Assembly (NCBI RefSeq): GCF_016887565.1
Contig: NZ_CP069396.1
Location: 7,980,001-8,044,000, forward strand
DNA length: 64,000 nucleotides
Direction of reading: 5' to 3'
DNA from: Archangium violaceum
GTDB lineage: Bacteria; Myxococcota; Myxococcia; Myxococcales; Myxococcaceae
Shown: positions 33,948 to 40,470 of the stretch, piece after piece
Layout of the letters: each line of letters starts with the position of its first letter
Numbering within the stretch: position 1 is the first letter of the stretch
The notes under the pieces: generated by a model
Told to the model about the DNA's origin: nothing
The model's database searches: none
Seen by the model: only the letters and a program-made list of their open reading frames with translations
Program-made: the position numbers and the translations under genes

Positions 33948-34466
33948 CTACCGGCCGCGCGCGGGCAGCGACGTGGCCTCGCGCAGCGGCCTGCCCGACT
34001 CCTGCGCCTCCAGCCGCTTGCGCTGACGGTGGCGGAGGATCTTCTCGTACGCCACGTTCAGCTCGCGCATCTTCGCCTCCGAGCCGCCCCGGTCCGGGTG
34101 CCGCTCCAGCGCCAGCTCACGGAAGCGCGCCCGCACCACGTCCGGCGAGTCCAACGGCGACACCCCCAGCACCCGGTACGGATCCTGATCGTCCAGCGCC
34201 GCCAGCCACTGCTCCAGCCGGTCCTTCACCGCGATGAAGCGCTCGTCCGACTCCGTCTTCTCCTTCACCGGGTGCGTGCGCATCTTCGCGTCCGCACGGA
34301 AGACGTCCGTGTAGGTGCTCGACACCCAGCGGTGGCACGAACCGCAGCGGAAGTACTTCACCCGAGGGCCCGAATGGCCGGTCATCCGCACTCCACAGTG
34401 CGTGCACTCGACCTCCACGTTCTCCAGGGTCCGCCAGTTCCAGTTCGATGCAACCGCCGCGCTCAT
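33948..34466 (-). CDS. Zinc-ribbon and J-domain protein
   Basis: A 172-residue cytoplasmic protein. A zinc ribbon at the N-terminus has Cys21, Cys24, Cys41 and Cys44. A J-domain in the C-terminal half (about 92-155) contains the HPD motif at 123-125 and the DRGGSEAKM loop. J-domains stimulate an Hsp70 (DnaK) partner. The N-terminal ribbon would choose substrates or nucleic acid, unlike the classic DnaJ arrangement with the ribbon after the J-domain. It runs divergently from proC across a 160-base gap. Confidence 0.85.
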   Translation of the reverse strand: MSAAVASNWNWRTLENVEVECTHCGVRMTGHSGPRVKYFRCGSCHRWVSSTYTDVFRADAKMRTHPVKEKTESDERFIAVKDRLEQWLAALDDQDPYRVLGVSPLDSPDVVRARFRELALERHPDRGGSEAKMRELNVAYEKILRHRQRKRLEAQESGRPLREATSLPARGR

Positions 34467-34626
34467 GGGTGCCCTCGACCTCTTCGCTCAGGCGCTACAG
34501 GCCTGTTGTGGGTGTCAAGGTCCCACGATCCGATCCGCCGTCAAGAAATTGGCAACCGGACGGTAAGCTCCCACCCCCGCCCAAAGGGGCCCTCGGGTGC
34601 CCGGGTTTCACGCTAGAACCGGGGGG

Positions 34627-35454
34627 ATGCTCGAACAGACGATCGCCTTCCTCGGCGCCGGCAACATGGCCGAAGCGCTCATCAAGGGCCTGCTGCGCTC
34701 CGGCACCGCCCGCCCCGAATCCATCATCGCCACCGGCCGCCGCGGAGACCGCATCGAGGAGCTGCAGCGCACCTACGGGGTGCGCACCACCCTGGACAAC
34801 GTGGCCGCCGTGCGCGAGGCGGACGTGGTGGTGCTGTCCGTGAAGCCCCAGGTGCTGGACAAGGTGCTCGTCCAGGTGGCGCCCGCGGTGGACCCGCACA
34901 AGCTGGTCATCTCCGTGGCCGCGGGCGTGCCCATCGCCGTCATGGAGCGGCGGCTGGGCGCCGGGGCCCGCATCATCCGCACCATGCCCAACACCCCCTC
35001 CCTGGTGGGGGCCGGCGCCTGCGCCCTGGCCCGCGGCGAGCACGCCAGCGACGAGGACCTGGCCGTGGCCACCCGCATCTTCCAGGCCGTGGGCATCACC
35101 ACCGTGGTGGACGAGAACCTCCTGGACGCCGTCACCGGCCTGTCCGGCAGCGGCCCCGCCTACATCTTCCTCATCATCGAGGCCCTCTCGGACGCGGGGG
35201 TGAAGGTGGGTCTGCCCCGCTACACCGCCCAGAAGCTGGCCGCCCAGACGGTGCTCGGCAGCGCCCAGCTGCTCATCGAGACGGGCATCCACCCCGGCCA
35301 GCTCAAGGACCAGGTGACGAGCCCCGGCGGCACCGCCATCGCCGGCCTGCATACCCTGGAAGCAGGCGGGCTGCGCACCACCCTCATCAACGCCGTGGAG
35401 GCCGCCACCCGCCGGGCGAAGGAGCTCGGGGAGCAGTTCCTGGAGAAGTCCTAG
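34627..35454 (+). CDS. proC: Pyrroline-5-carboxylate reductase
   Basis: A 275-residue cytoplasmic enzyme that reduces pyrroline-5-carboxylate to proline with NAD(P)H, the last step of proline biosynthesis. The N-terminal Rossmann motif is FLGAGNMAEALIKG. The C-terminal dimer and substrate region carries SGSGPAYIFLIIEALSDAGVK near 178-198 and PGGTAIAGLH near 235. The length matches the family (about 265-280). The ATG at 34627 is the conserved start. A DivIVA-like gene begins 22 bases after its stop. Confidence 0.95.
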   Translation: MLEQTIAFLGAGNMAEALIKGLLRSGTARPESIIATGRRGDRIEELQRTYGVRTTLDNVAAVREADVVVLSVKPQVLDKVLVQVAPAVDPHKLVISVAAGVPIAVMERRLGAGARIIRTMPNTPSLVGAGACALARGEHASDEDLAVATRIFQAVGITTVVDENLLDAVTGLSGSGPAYIFLIIEALSDAGVKVGLPRYTAQKLAAQTVLGSAQLLIETGIHPGQLKDQVTSPGGTAIAGLHTLEAGGLRTTLINAVEAATRRAKELGEQFLEKS

Positions 35455-35468
35455 GGCTGGCCTATACT
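35441..35468 (+). promoter_or_regulatory. Possible promoter for the DivIVA-like gene
   Basis: TATACT (35463-35468) is a near-perfect -10 box, with TGGAGA 16 bases upstream as a weak -35. It overlaps the end of proC, and transcription would begin only a few bases before the ATG at 35477, giving a nearly leaderless message. Confidence 0.4.
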
Positions 35469-35476
35469 GAGGCCCC

Positions 35477-36004
35477 ATGAAGATCACCCCGCTCGACATC
35501 CGGCAGAAGCGTTTCGAGACGGCCCTGCGCGGCTTCTCGCGGCGCGAGGTGGAGGCCTTCCTGGAGCTCATCGCCGGTGAGTTCGAGGAGGTGGTGAAGG
35601 AGAACATCGCCCTCAAGGAGGAGCTCAAGCGCACCCAGCTCAAGCTGGAGCAGCACGTGGAGCGCGAGCGCACCCTCCAGGAGACGATGGTCACCGCCCA
35701 GCGCATCAGCGAGGACATGAAGGCCGCCGCCAAGAAGGAGGCGGAGATCATCCTCGCGGACGCCGAGCACCAGGCGGAGAAGATCGTCCACGGCGCCCAC
35801 CAGCGGCTGGTGCAGGTGGTGGAGGACATCAACGAGCTCAAGCGCCAGCGCGCCCAGTTCGAGTCCCAGGTGAAGTCCGTGGTGGAGGCGCACCAGAAGC
35901 TGCTGGAGACCTTCAGCGGGCGCACCTTCGCGGACAAGGACTACGCGCGCGTCGAGGACAACGTGGCCTACCTCACCCAGAAGAAGGCCCAGAACGGCGA
36001 GTAG
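35477..36004 (+). CDS. DivIVA-domain coiled-coil protein
   Basis: A 175-residue protein. The N-terminal 40 residues are the DivIVA membrane-curvature motif (ITPLDIRQKRFETALRGFSRREVEAFLELIA), followed by a long coiled coil rich in Glu, Lys and Gln to about residue 150. DivIVA-like proteins mark cell poles or division sites and recruit partners. The proC-DivIVA-YggU order resembles the yggS-proC-yggT-yggU division-linked neighbourhood of many bacteria, where DivIVA is common. Confidence 0.9.
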   Translation: MKITPLDIRQKRFETALRGFSRREVEAFLELIAGEFEEVVKENIALKEELKRTQLKLEQHVERERTLQETMVTAQRISEDMKAAAKKEAEIILADAEHQAEKIVHGAHQRLVQVVEDINELKRQRAQFESQVKSVVEAHQKLLETFSGRTFADKDYARVEDNVAYLTQKKAQNGE

Positions 36005-36007
36005 CCC

Positions 36008-36307
36008 GTGGCCGCCTCCTGGCTCAAGGAAGTCCCCGGCGCGGTGGAGCTGGCCGTGCTGGTGCAGCCCCGGGCCTCGCGCACCCGCGTGGTGGGCGAG
36101 CACGACGGGATGCTGAAGCTCCAGCTCGCCGCCCCTCCCGTGGATGGCGAGGCCAACGCCGCCCTGCTCGAGTTCCTGGCCAGACAGCTGGGTGTACCCC
36201 GGCGGCAGGTGACGCTGGTGGCCGGTGACGCCTCGCGTCGAAAACGGGTTCGGGTCGAGGGGCTTGGCGCGGCGGAGGTCCAGGCTGTTATGTCTGGGGG
36301 CACGTGA
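36008..36307 (+). CDS. DUF167 (YggU) protein
   Basis: A 99-residue protein with the family core VQPRASRTRVVGEHDGMLKL near 19-38, PPVDGEANAALLEFLA near 43-58 and ASRRKRVRVEG near 79. It starts with GTG at 36008, three bases after the DivIVA stop, and was probably cotranscribed with it. Structures of family members are known but the function is not. The neighbourhood with proC is conserved widely. Confidence 0.9.
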   Translation: MAASWLKEVPGAVELAVLVQPRASRTRVVGEHDGMLKLQLAAPPVDGEANAALLEFLARQLGVPRRQVTLVAGDASRRKRVRVEGLGAAEVQAVMSGGT

Positions 36308-36314
36308 GGCCCCC

Positions 36315-37502
36315 ATGCGCCACCTGCTGCTGCTCCTGACGTTGTTGCTGTCCCCCCTGGCGGGAGCACAAGAGGAGTATCTCGGCCCCACCCCCCAGGC
36401 GGGCCATGCCAACGGCGGCGTGGAGCCCGCGATGGTGCCCGCGGCCCGGCCGGAGCTGGTGGTGGGCGAGCTGACCACGCCCCGCTTCCGCATCCTCTAC
36501 ACCGCGAGATCCGAGGGCGCCGCGCGCCAGCTGGCCACCACCATCGAGTCCGTGCGCGACACCTTCGTGGGCGTGCTCGGGCGGGACTGGCCGGGGGTGA
36601 CGGAGCTGCGCGTGGGGGTGAACCGCGAGGAGTTCGAGGCGCTGGCACTGCCCGGGGGCGCGCCTCCGGGCTGGGCGGTGGCGCTGGCCTACCCGGAGCA
36701 CCGCATCGTCCTGCTCAACGCGCTGACGATGGCGGGGCCCGAGGGCCAGGTGACGCTGCGCCATGAGATGGCCCACGTGGCGCTGGGACAGCTCGGCAAG
36801 CGCTGGCCGCGCTGGTTCCAGGAGGGCTTCGCGCAGAACGTCACCGGAGAGAACTTCTCCATGACGCACTACTCGGCCCTCTTCCACGCGGTGACGCAGG
36901 AGAAGGTGTTCCACTTCGAGCACCTCTCCGAGGACTGGCCGGACCTGCCCTCGGACGTGGAGCTCGCCTATGCGCAGAGCGCCGCCTTCGTGGCGTGGCT
37001 GGCGGCGCGGCACGGGCCCGAGGGCATGGGCCGGCTGGTGGACGAGGTGTCCACGGGACAGCCCTTCGAGCAGGCCTTCGGCAAGGCCTTCCACGCCTCG
37101 CTCCTGGTGGAGGAGCTGGACTGGCGGGAAGGACTGGCGGCGCGCTACGGCTGGCTGCCGCTGACGACGAGCACCTCGCTGGTGTGGCTGGGGGCCACGG
37201 GGCTGGTGCTGGCGGCCTACGTGCGCCGGCGCAAGCAGAAGGCGGAGAATCTGGCCGAGATGGAGGAGCAGGAGGCCGCCGAGGACGCGGCGATGCGCGC
37301 GGCCTTCGAGGCGGAGCTCGCCCAGCAGCGGCAGCAGCAGGAGCTGGTCCCTCTCTCGCCGCCCCCCGCGGACGAGGGCACCCCGGAGACGGCGGACACG
37401 GCCGCGACCACCGAGTGGTACGAGTCGTCCGCGTCGCACGGCCCGGAATTCGAGGACGATGAGGAAGGTCCGCCTCGTCCGTCCAAGCCGACGGTGCATT
37501 GA
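36315..37502 (+). CDS. Membrane-anchored zinc metallopeptidase (HEMAH, gluzincin-like)
   Basis: A 395-residue protein with a signal peptide (cleavage near LAGAQEE), a peptidase domain carrying H150-E151-M-A-H154 and a downstream WFQEGFAQ segment whose Glu166 is the probable third zinc ligand. It has one membrane segment near 290-307, then a cytoplasmic Glu-rich coiled tail of about 90 residues. The layout of signal, periplasmic peptidase, TM and acidic tail fits the peptidase MA-like family found next to cell-envelope genes. The ATG at 36315 is chosen because it starts the signal peptide; it lies 7 bases after the YggU stop. The substrate is unknown. Confidence 0.83.
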   Translation: MRHLLLLLTLLLSPLAGAQEEYLGPTPQAGHANGGVEPAMVPAARPELVVGELTTPRFRILYTARSEGAARQLATTIESVRDTFVGVLGRDWPGVTELRVGVNREEFEALALPGGAPPGWAVALAYPEHRIVLLNALTMAGPEGQVTLRHEMAHVALGQLGKRWPRWFQEGFAQNVTGENFSMTHYSALFHAVTQEKVFHFEHLSEDWPDLPSDVELAYAQSAAFVAWLAARHGPEGMGRLVDEVSTGQPFEQAFGKAFHASLLVEELDWREGLAARYGWLPLTTSTSLVWLGATGLVLAAYVRRRKQKAENLAEMEEQEAAEDAAMRAAFEAELAQQRQQQELVPLSPPPADEGTPETADTAATTEWYESSASHGPEFEDDEEGPPRPSKPTVH

Positions 37503-37636
37503 GCTCCTCTCATCCGTCGAGGGACGAGGGTCACTCCCTACCCTTGCGGTGGGAAAAGACCTGCCCACTCACGCGACCGCGCGACCCATCCAGCGCCGCT
37601 TCGTCGCCTCCTTCGAAAAAACTACAGCCCGCTCGT

Positions 37637-37662
37637 GGCTCGCCCTTCGAGGGGGGCGAGCC
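37637..37662 (+). terminator. Hairpin between the metallopeptidase gene and the sigma-54 promoter
   Basis: GGCTCGCCC (37637-37645) and GGGCGAGCC (37654-37662) form a perfect 9-bp stem with an 8-base loop. It separates the metallopeptidase unit from the following promoter. There is no T-run, so termination is inferred. Confidence 0.45.
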
Positions 37663-37702
37663 AAACGGCTGATTTCATTGTCCCTCCGGAACGCGCGAGC
37701 GC

Positions 37703-37718
37703 TGGCAACTGCCTTGCT
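37703..37718 (+). promoter_or_regulatory. Sigma-54 promoter
   Basis: TGGCAACTGCCTTGCT has the GG (37704-37705) and GC (37716-37717) pairs exactly 10 bases apart inside TGGCA and TTGCT, the -24/-12 layout of RpoN promoters. Transcription would begin near 37729, 23 bases before the ATG of the next gene. RpoN promoters need an enhancer-binding protein, and none is encoded nearby. Confidence 0.7.
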
Positions 37719-37751
37719 TAAGACGGCGCCACGAGAGCGGAGGACAGTGGA

Positions 37752-38273
37752 ATGGCGGAGAACGCACGGCGAGCAGCAGGGGTAGCGAGGGTGTTCGCGG
37801 GACAGCCCGAGCGGCTCGCGGCGGCATGGCGCAGGGTGCGCTTCGCCGAGGCCCGGAAGAACGGGACACCCCCGCATAACCAATTGGACAGCGTGGTGGA
37901 GCCCTTCATCCGCGAGGTGGGCCGGAGCCTGGAAGGCAAGGAGGGCAGCCCGTGGAGTCGGACGCGCGCCGTGCTGCGGCTGACGCCGAGGCGAGGGACG
38001 CGCGCGCTGCACGAGGAGTTCGCCGCGTTGCGCCGCTGCCTGGTGGATGCGGTGGAGACGCTGGGTGGAGGAGACGCGGAGCGGGCGTTGGTGAACCGCG
38101 CGCTGGATGAGGCGGTGGACTCGGCGGTGACGATGATGGAGCGCATGGCCAATCCGCTCGCGCCGAAGCCGCGGGTGCCCTTCGCGGGGCTGGTGGTCCA
38201 ATTCTTCGAGCGCTCGGAGGGGGCAAAGGAGAAGAAGCCCGCCCCGAGCGATGGACGTGTGGCGGTGCATTGA
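37752..38273 (+). CDS. Small helical protein of unknown function, possibly RsbRD-N-like
   Basis: A 173-residue cytoplasmic protein with no recognised catalytic motif. Residues 30-140 are helical, with a pattern (HEEFAALRRCLVDAVE near 97-112, then LDEAVDSAVTMME near 125-137) like the N-terminal sensor domain of RsbRD proteins that precede kinases, but no kinase domain follows. It sits behind the sigma-54 promoter and is transcribed away from it. The ATG at 37752 has a weak GAGGAC ribosome-binding site. Assignment to the RsbRD family is tentative. Confidence 0.65.
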   Translation: MAENARRAAGVARVFAGQPERLAAAWRRVRFAEARKNGTPPHNQLDSVVEPFIREVGRSLEGKEGSPWSRTRAVLRLTPRRGTRALHEEFAALRRCLVDAVETLGGGDAERALVNRALDEAVDSAVTMMERMANPLAPKPRVPFAGLVVQFFERSEGAKEKKPAPSDGRVAVH

Positions 38274-38285
38274 GTTGAGGGGGGT

Positions 38286-38490
38286 GCCGACCCGTCCGGC
38301 TTGATGCCTCCAGTCTTGGGAGGCGTCCGAGGGCCGGCGGTTGAAGGGGGCGCGCTGACGGGCGAAATGGGGGGCCCGAGGCGCGAAAAGGGGGCGAGTT
38401 CCCGCCCGGGGGGGCGGTGAGCCGCGAGGAATGGCCGCTGGAGGCCGCGTGATCGGGGGTTCACGCGCCTCGACGGCCGGACGGGTCGGC
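38286..38490. repeat. Inverted repeat framing a structured gene-free segment
   Basis: GCCGACCCGTCCGGC (38286-38300) and its exact complement (38476-38490) are 175 bases apart, in the gap between two convergent genes. Inside lie further hairpins, including CGCGTGA/TCACGCG at 38446-38467. No reading frame looks coding. It could be a fold-back RNA, a remnant of a small mobile element, or paired terminators. Confidence 0.5.
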
Positions 38491-38501
38491 GTTGTTTTCC
38501 G

Positions 38502-38535
38502 TGGGCGGACGTGCACGTCGGTGCGCGTCCGCCCA
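38502..38535 (+). terminator. Strong hairpin with trailing T-rich tract
   Basis: TGGGCGGACG (38502-38511) pairs perfectly with CGTCCGCCCA (38526-38535) around a 14-base loop. It is followed by TGTCTTTT, so it would terminate rightward transcripts from the 37752 gene. The right arm lies within the repeated polA-end sequence. Read leftward, it would have been the hairpin just past the original polA stop. Confidence 0.55.
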
Positions 38536-38542
38536 TGTCTTT
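38521..38542. repeat. Displaced copy of the polA 3' end (cassette boundary)
   Basis: These 22 bases match 40473-40494 at 21 positions. On the minus strand they would encode the last residues of Pol I (KTWADAH), and the only difference is a silent third-base change in the Ala codon (GCG here, GCT in polA). The copy begins directly after the stop codon of the immunity gene. Confidence 0.8.
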
Positions 38543-39121
38543 TCAGGCCTCCCTGAACCGGGTGCCGGTGATGCCAGCGTCATCCATGGCCAGCTTGATG
38601 CGCTCGGTGACGATGATGGCGCCCGTCCATCCCCAGGGACGGCAGATGTTGGCGTCGCCGAGTCTGGCCGGATCTACCTTCAACCCGTAGACCTTCTGGT
38701 ATTTGCCGACCAATTCCGGCTCGCCATCCTCGGGCGTCCAATACGCCACCTCCTCGCACCGGGCGTCGTCGATGCACCGGATGACTTGCAAGACATTGAG
38801 GATGAAATAGGGCTCTGACCTTCCCTCCACCTGGGCAGGAATGAACTGGACCTCCTTTTCGAGCTCCAGGCTCTGGAAGAGGGAGACGACACGCTCGGTC
38901 ACCACGGGCGTAGCAAGCTCGGTCAGGCTGAAATCAAGCGGGATGCCGAGATGGGAAATCCCGAGAATGGGCCTTCCCGCCAGATGGATGGCTTTCCCTT
39001 TGTCGAACAGCCAGGGATCCACTCCTTGCCCATGCTCGTCGATGTCCTTCTGCTTCAACACCCAACGACCTGGGACACTCATTTCGTCCCACAATTCGAA
39101 GTAACGAGGAGGAGAACTCAT
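38543..39121 (-). CDS. imm11-like (DUF1629) immunity protein
   Basis: A 192-residue cytoplasmic protein. The opening RYFELWDEMSVPGRWVL and a middle LIPLDFSLTELATPVV-type segment match the imm11 (DUF1629) family, which pairs with contact-dependent and lipoprotein toxins, especially AHH nucleases. Its ATG overlaps the toxin stop (ATGA), so the two are translationally coupled. The expected role is to neutralise the AHH nuclease. Its base composition is visibly less GC-rich than its neighbours, a sign of recent transfer. Confidence 0.78.
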   Translation of the reverse strand: MSSPPRYFELWDEMSVPGRWVLKQKDIDEHGQGVDPWLFDKGKAIHLAGRPILGISHLGIPLDFSLTELATPVVTERVVSLFQSLELEKEVQFIPAQVEGRSEPYFILNVLQVIRCIDDARCEEVAYWTPEDGEPELVGKYQKVYGLKVDPARLGDANICRPWGWTGAIIVTERIKLAMDDAGITGTRFREA

Positions 39122-40470
39122 GGCCTTCTCGTGGCAAGTTTGTTGAGTTTCGAACCGGACGTACAGACTTCACCAGCAATCATATCGAGAGCCTTCGTCA
39201 GCCTACTTCGACAGTCGACCAAGAGCCTGCAGTCCCCCAGCGATGCGCGGAGACGACTGAACACCGCTTCATGATAGTCCTTGGGATGTGGCCCCACGTG
39301 GCCAACGAGATAGACGATGTTCGCTGGATCATCGAAGCTCATTCCAGCTCGGTCAAACAGGTCCTTGAACCGTGGAGTCCAAGGACCGCCAGAGGCGTCG
39401 GAGATGTCGTTCTTGTCGGTGGCGAGGTGATGCGCCTTGGCGTCACCCTTGTTCGAGGCGTCCCGGCAATCTCCGGTCGTCCGGGCCGAAGCAGCCACCG
39501 AGGCCAGTGCGGATGCCGTCGTATTGGCTGACACGCCCATGAGCACCACCGTGCCGTCCGCCACGCTCACCTGAGCGCGTGCCCCGGCCCCGAAGGTGAA
39601 ACCGCCTCCCCCTCCCCCTCTCCCGAAGGCGAAGCGTGGAGGCGAAAGGCGCGCCCATAGCCCGCCCCTGGGCACCTCCGGCAATCCCTTGGCCAACTTC
39701 GCCCCCGCCACCGTCACCAGCACCCGCAGCCCCACTCCCCCTATTGCCTTTCCAAAGCGCTCGGCCACTGCCTCCAGTTGCTCCTGCGTCTTCGCCGCCT
39801 CCGCCTCCCGGTACAGATTCAGGCAAGCCACCCCTACGGTGTGCAGCTCCACCGCGCTGTATGTCATCAGCAGCCCGAGCGTCACCGCCGCGGCCAAGGC
39901 CTTGGAGAACACAGGCTCGGGCGCAGCCCACGCCGCCATGTACAGCATCATGGACACGGCCATGGAGTACGCGACGGTGGGCGAGGTGAGCAGTTCCATG
40001 GCCGCCTCGCGCACTCCTTCGTCCATGTAGCGAGGCGAGAGCTTGAGCGCCTGGAACCACCGGCTGTTCTCCAGCGATGCCGCCAGCGGCAGGGAGGACG
40101 GACCCTGGAGCTCCACGAAGGCCGCGCGCACACGCCGCTCCAGGTCCGAGGGCGGAGCATCTGACAGGGGCCCGAGGAACATGCCCGCCCTCACCACGCC
40201 TACCGGTGCTCCCGCCAGTGAGGGTGGCATCGACCGTGGCCCCACCACCTGGAACCCAATCTCCAGGGCTTCCACGAACGCTCGTGCCTCCTCCACGGAG
40301 AACCGTGTCAGGGCCGGCTCCGGCCCGAGTTGCCTGAAGGTGAGCACCAACCTGCGGCCCTCCTCGGGACCGGGGTATTGGCGCACCGTCACGGTTTCAG
40401 GTGGAGCACCTCGGGCCGAGAGCGGCACCAGCAACAGCAGGCTCAAAACAAGGACGACGCGCGAAAACAT
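39118..40470 (-). CDS. Secreted AHH-domain nuclease toxin
   Basis: A 450-residue protein. An N-terminal signal peptide (LSLLLLVPLSARG) has no lipobox cysteine. Residues 30-320 are a trunk with Ala-rich, partly hydrophobic helices and a Gly-rich patch. The C-terminal 120 residues hold the AHH nuclease core: KAHHLATDKND near 350, LFDRAGMSFDDPANIVYLVGH near 375-395 and HPKDYHEAVFSRL near 400. AHH domains belong to the HNH/Endo VII superfamily and cut nucleic acid. It is organised as a polymorphic toxin with its immunity gene directly downstream. Its start codon overlaps the polA stop. Confidence 0.85.
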   Translation of the reverse strand: MFSRVVLVLSLLLLVPLSARGAPPETVTVRQYPGPEEGRRLVLTFRQLGPEPALTRFSVEEARAFVEALEIGFQVVGPRSMPPSLAGAPVGVVRAGMFLGPLSDAPPSDLERRVRAAFVELQGPSSLPLAASLENSRWFQALKLSPRYMDEGVREAAMELLTSPTVAYSMAVSMMLYMAAWAAPEPVFSKALAAAVTLGLLMTYSAVELHTVGVACLNLYREAEAAKTQEQLEAVAERFGKAIGGVGLRVLVTVAGAKLAKGLPEVPRGGLWARLSPPRFAFGRGGGGGGFTFGAGARAQVSVADGTVVLMGVSANTTASALASVAASARTTGDCRDASNKGDAKAHHLATDKNDISDASGGPWTPRFKDLFDRAGMSFDDPANIVYLVGHVGPHPKDYHEAVFSRLRASLGDCRLLVDCRSRLTKALDMIAGEVCTSGSKLNKLATRRP

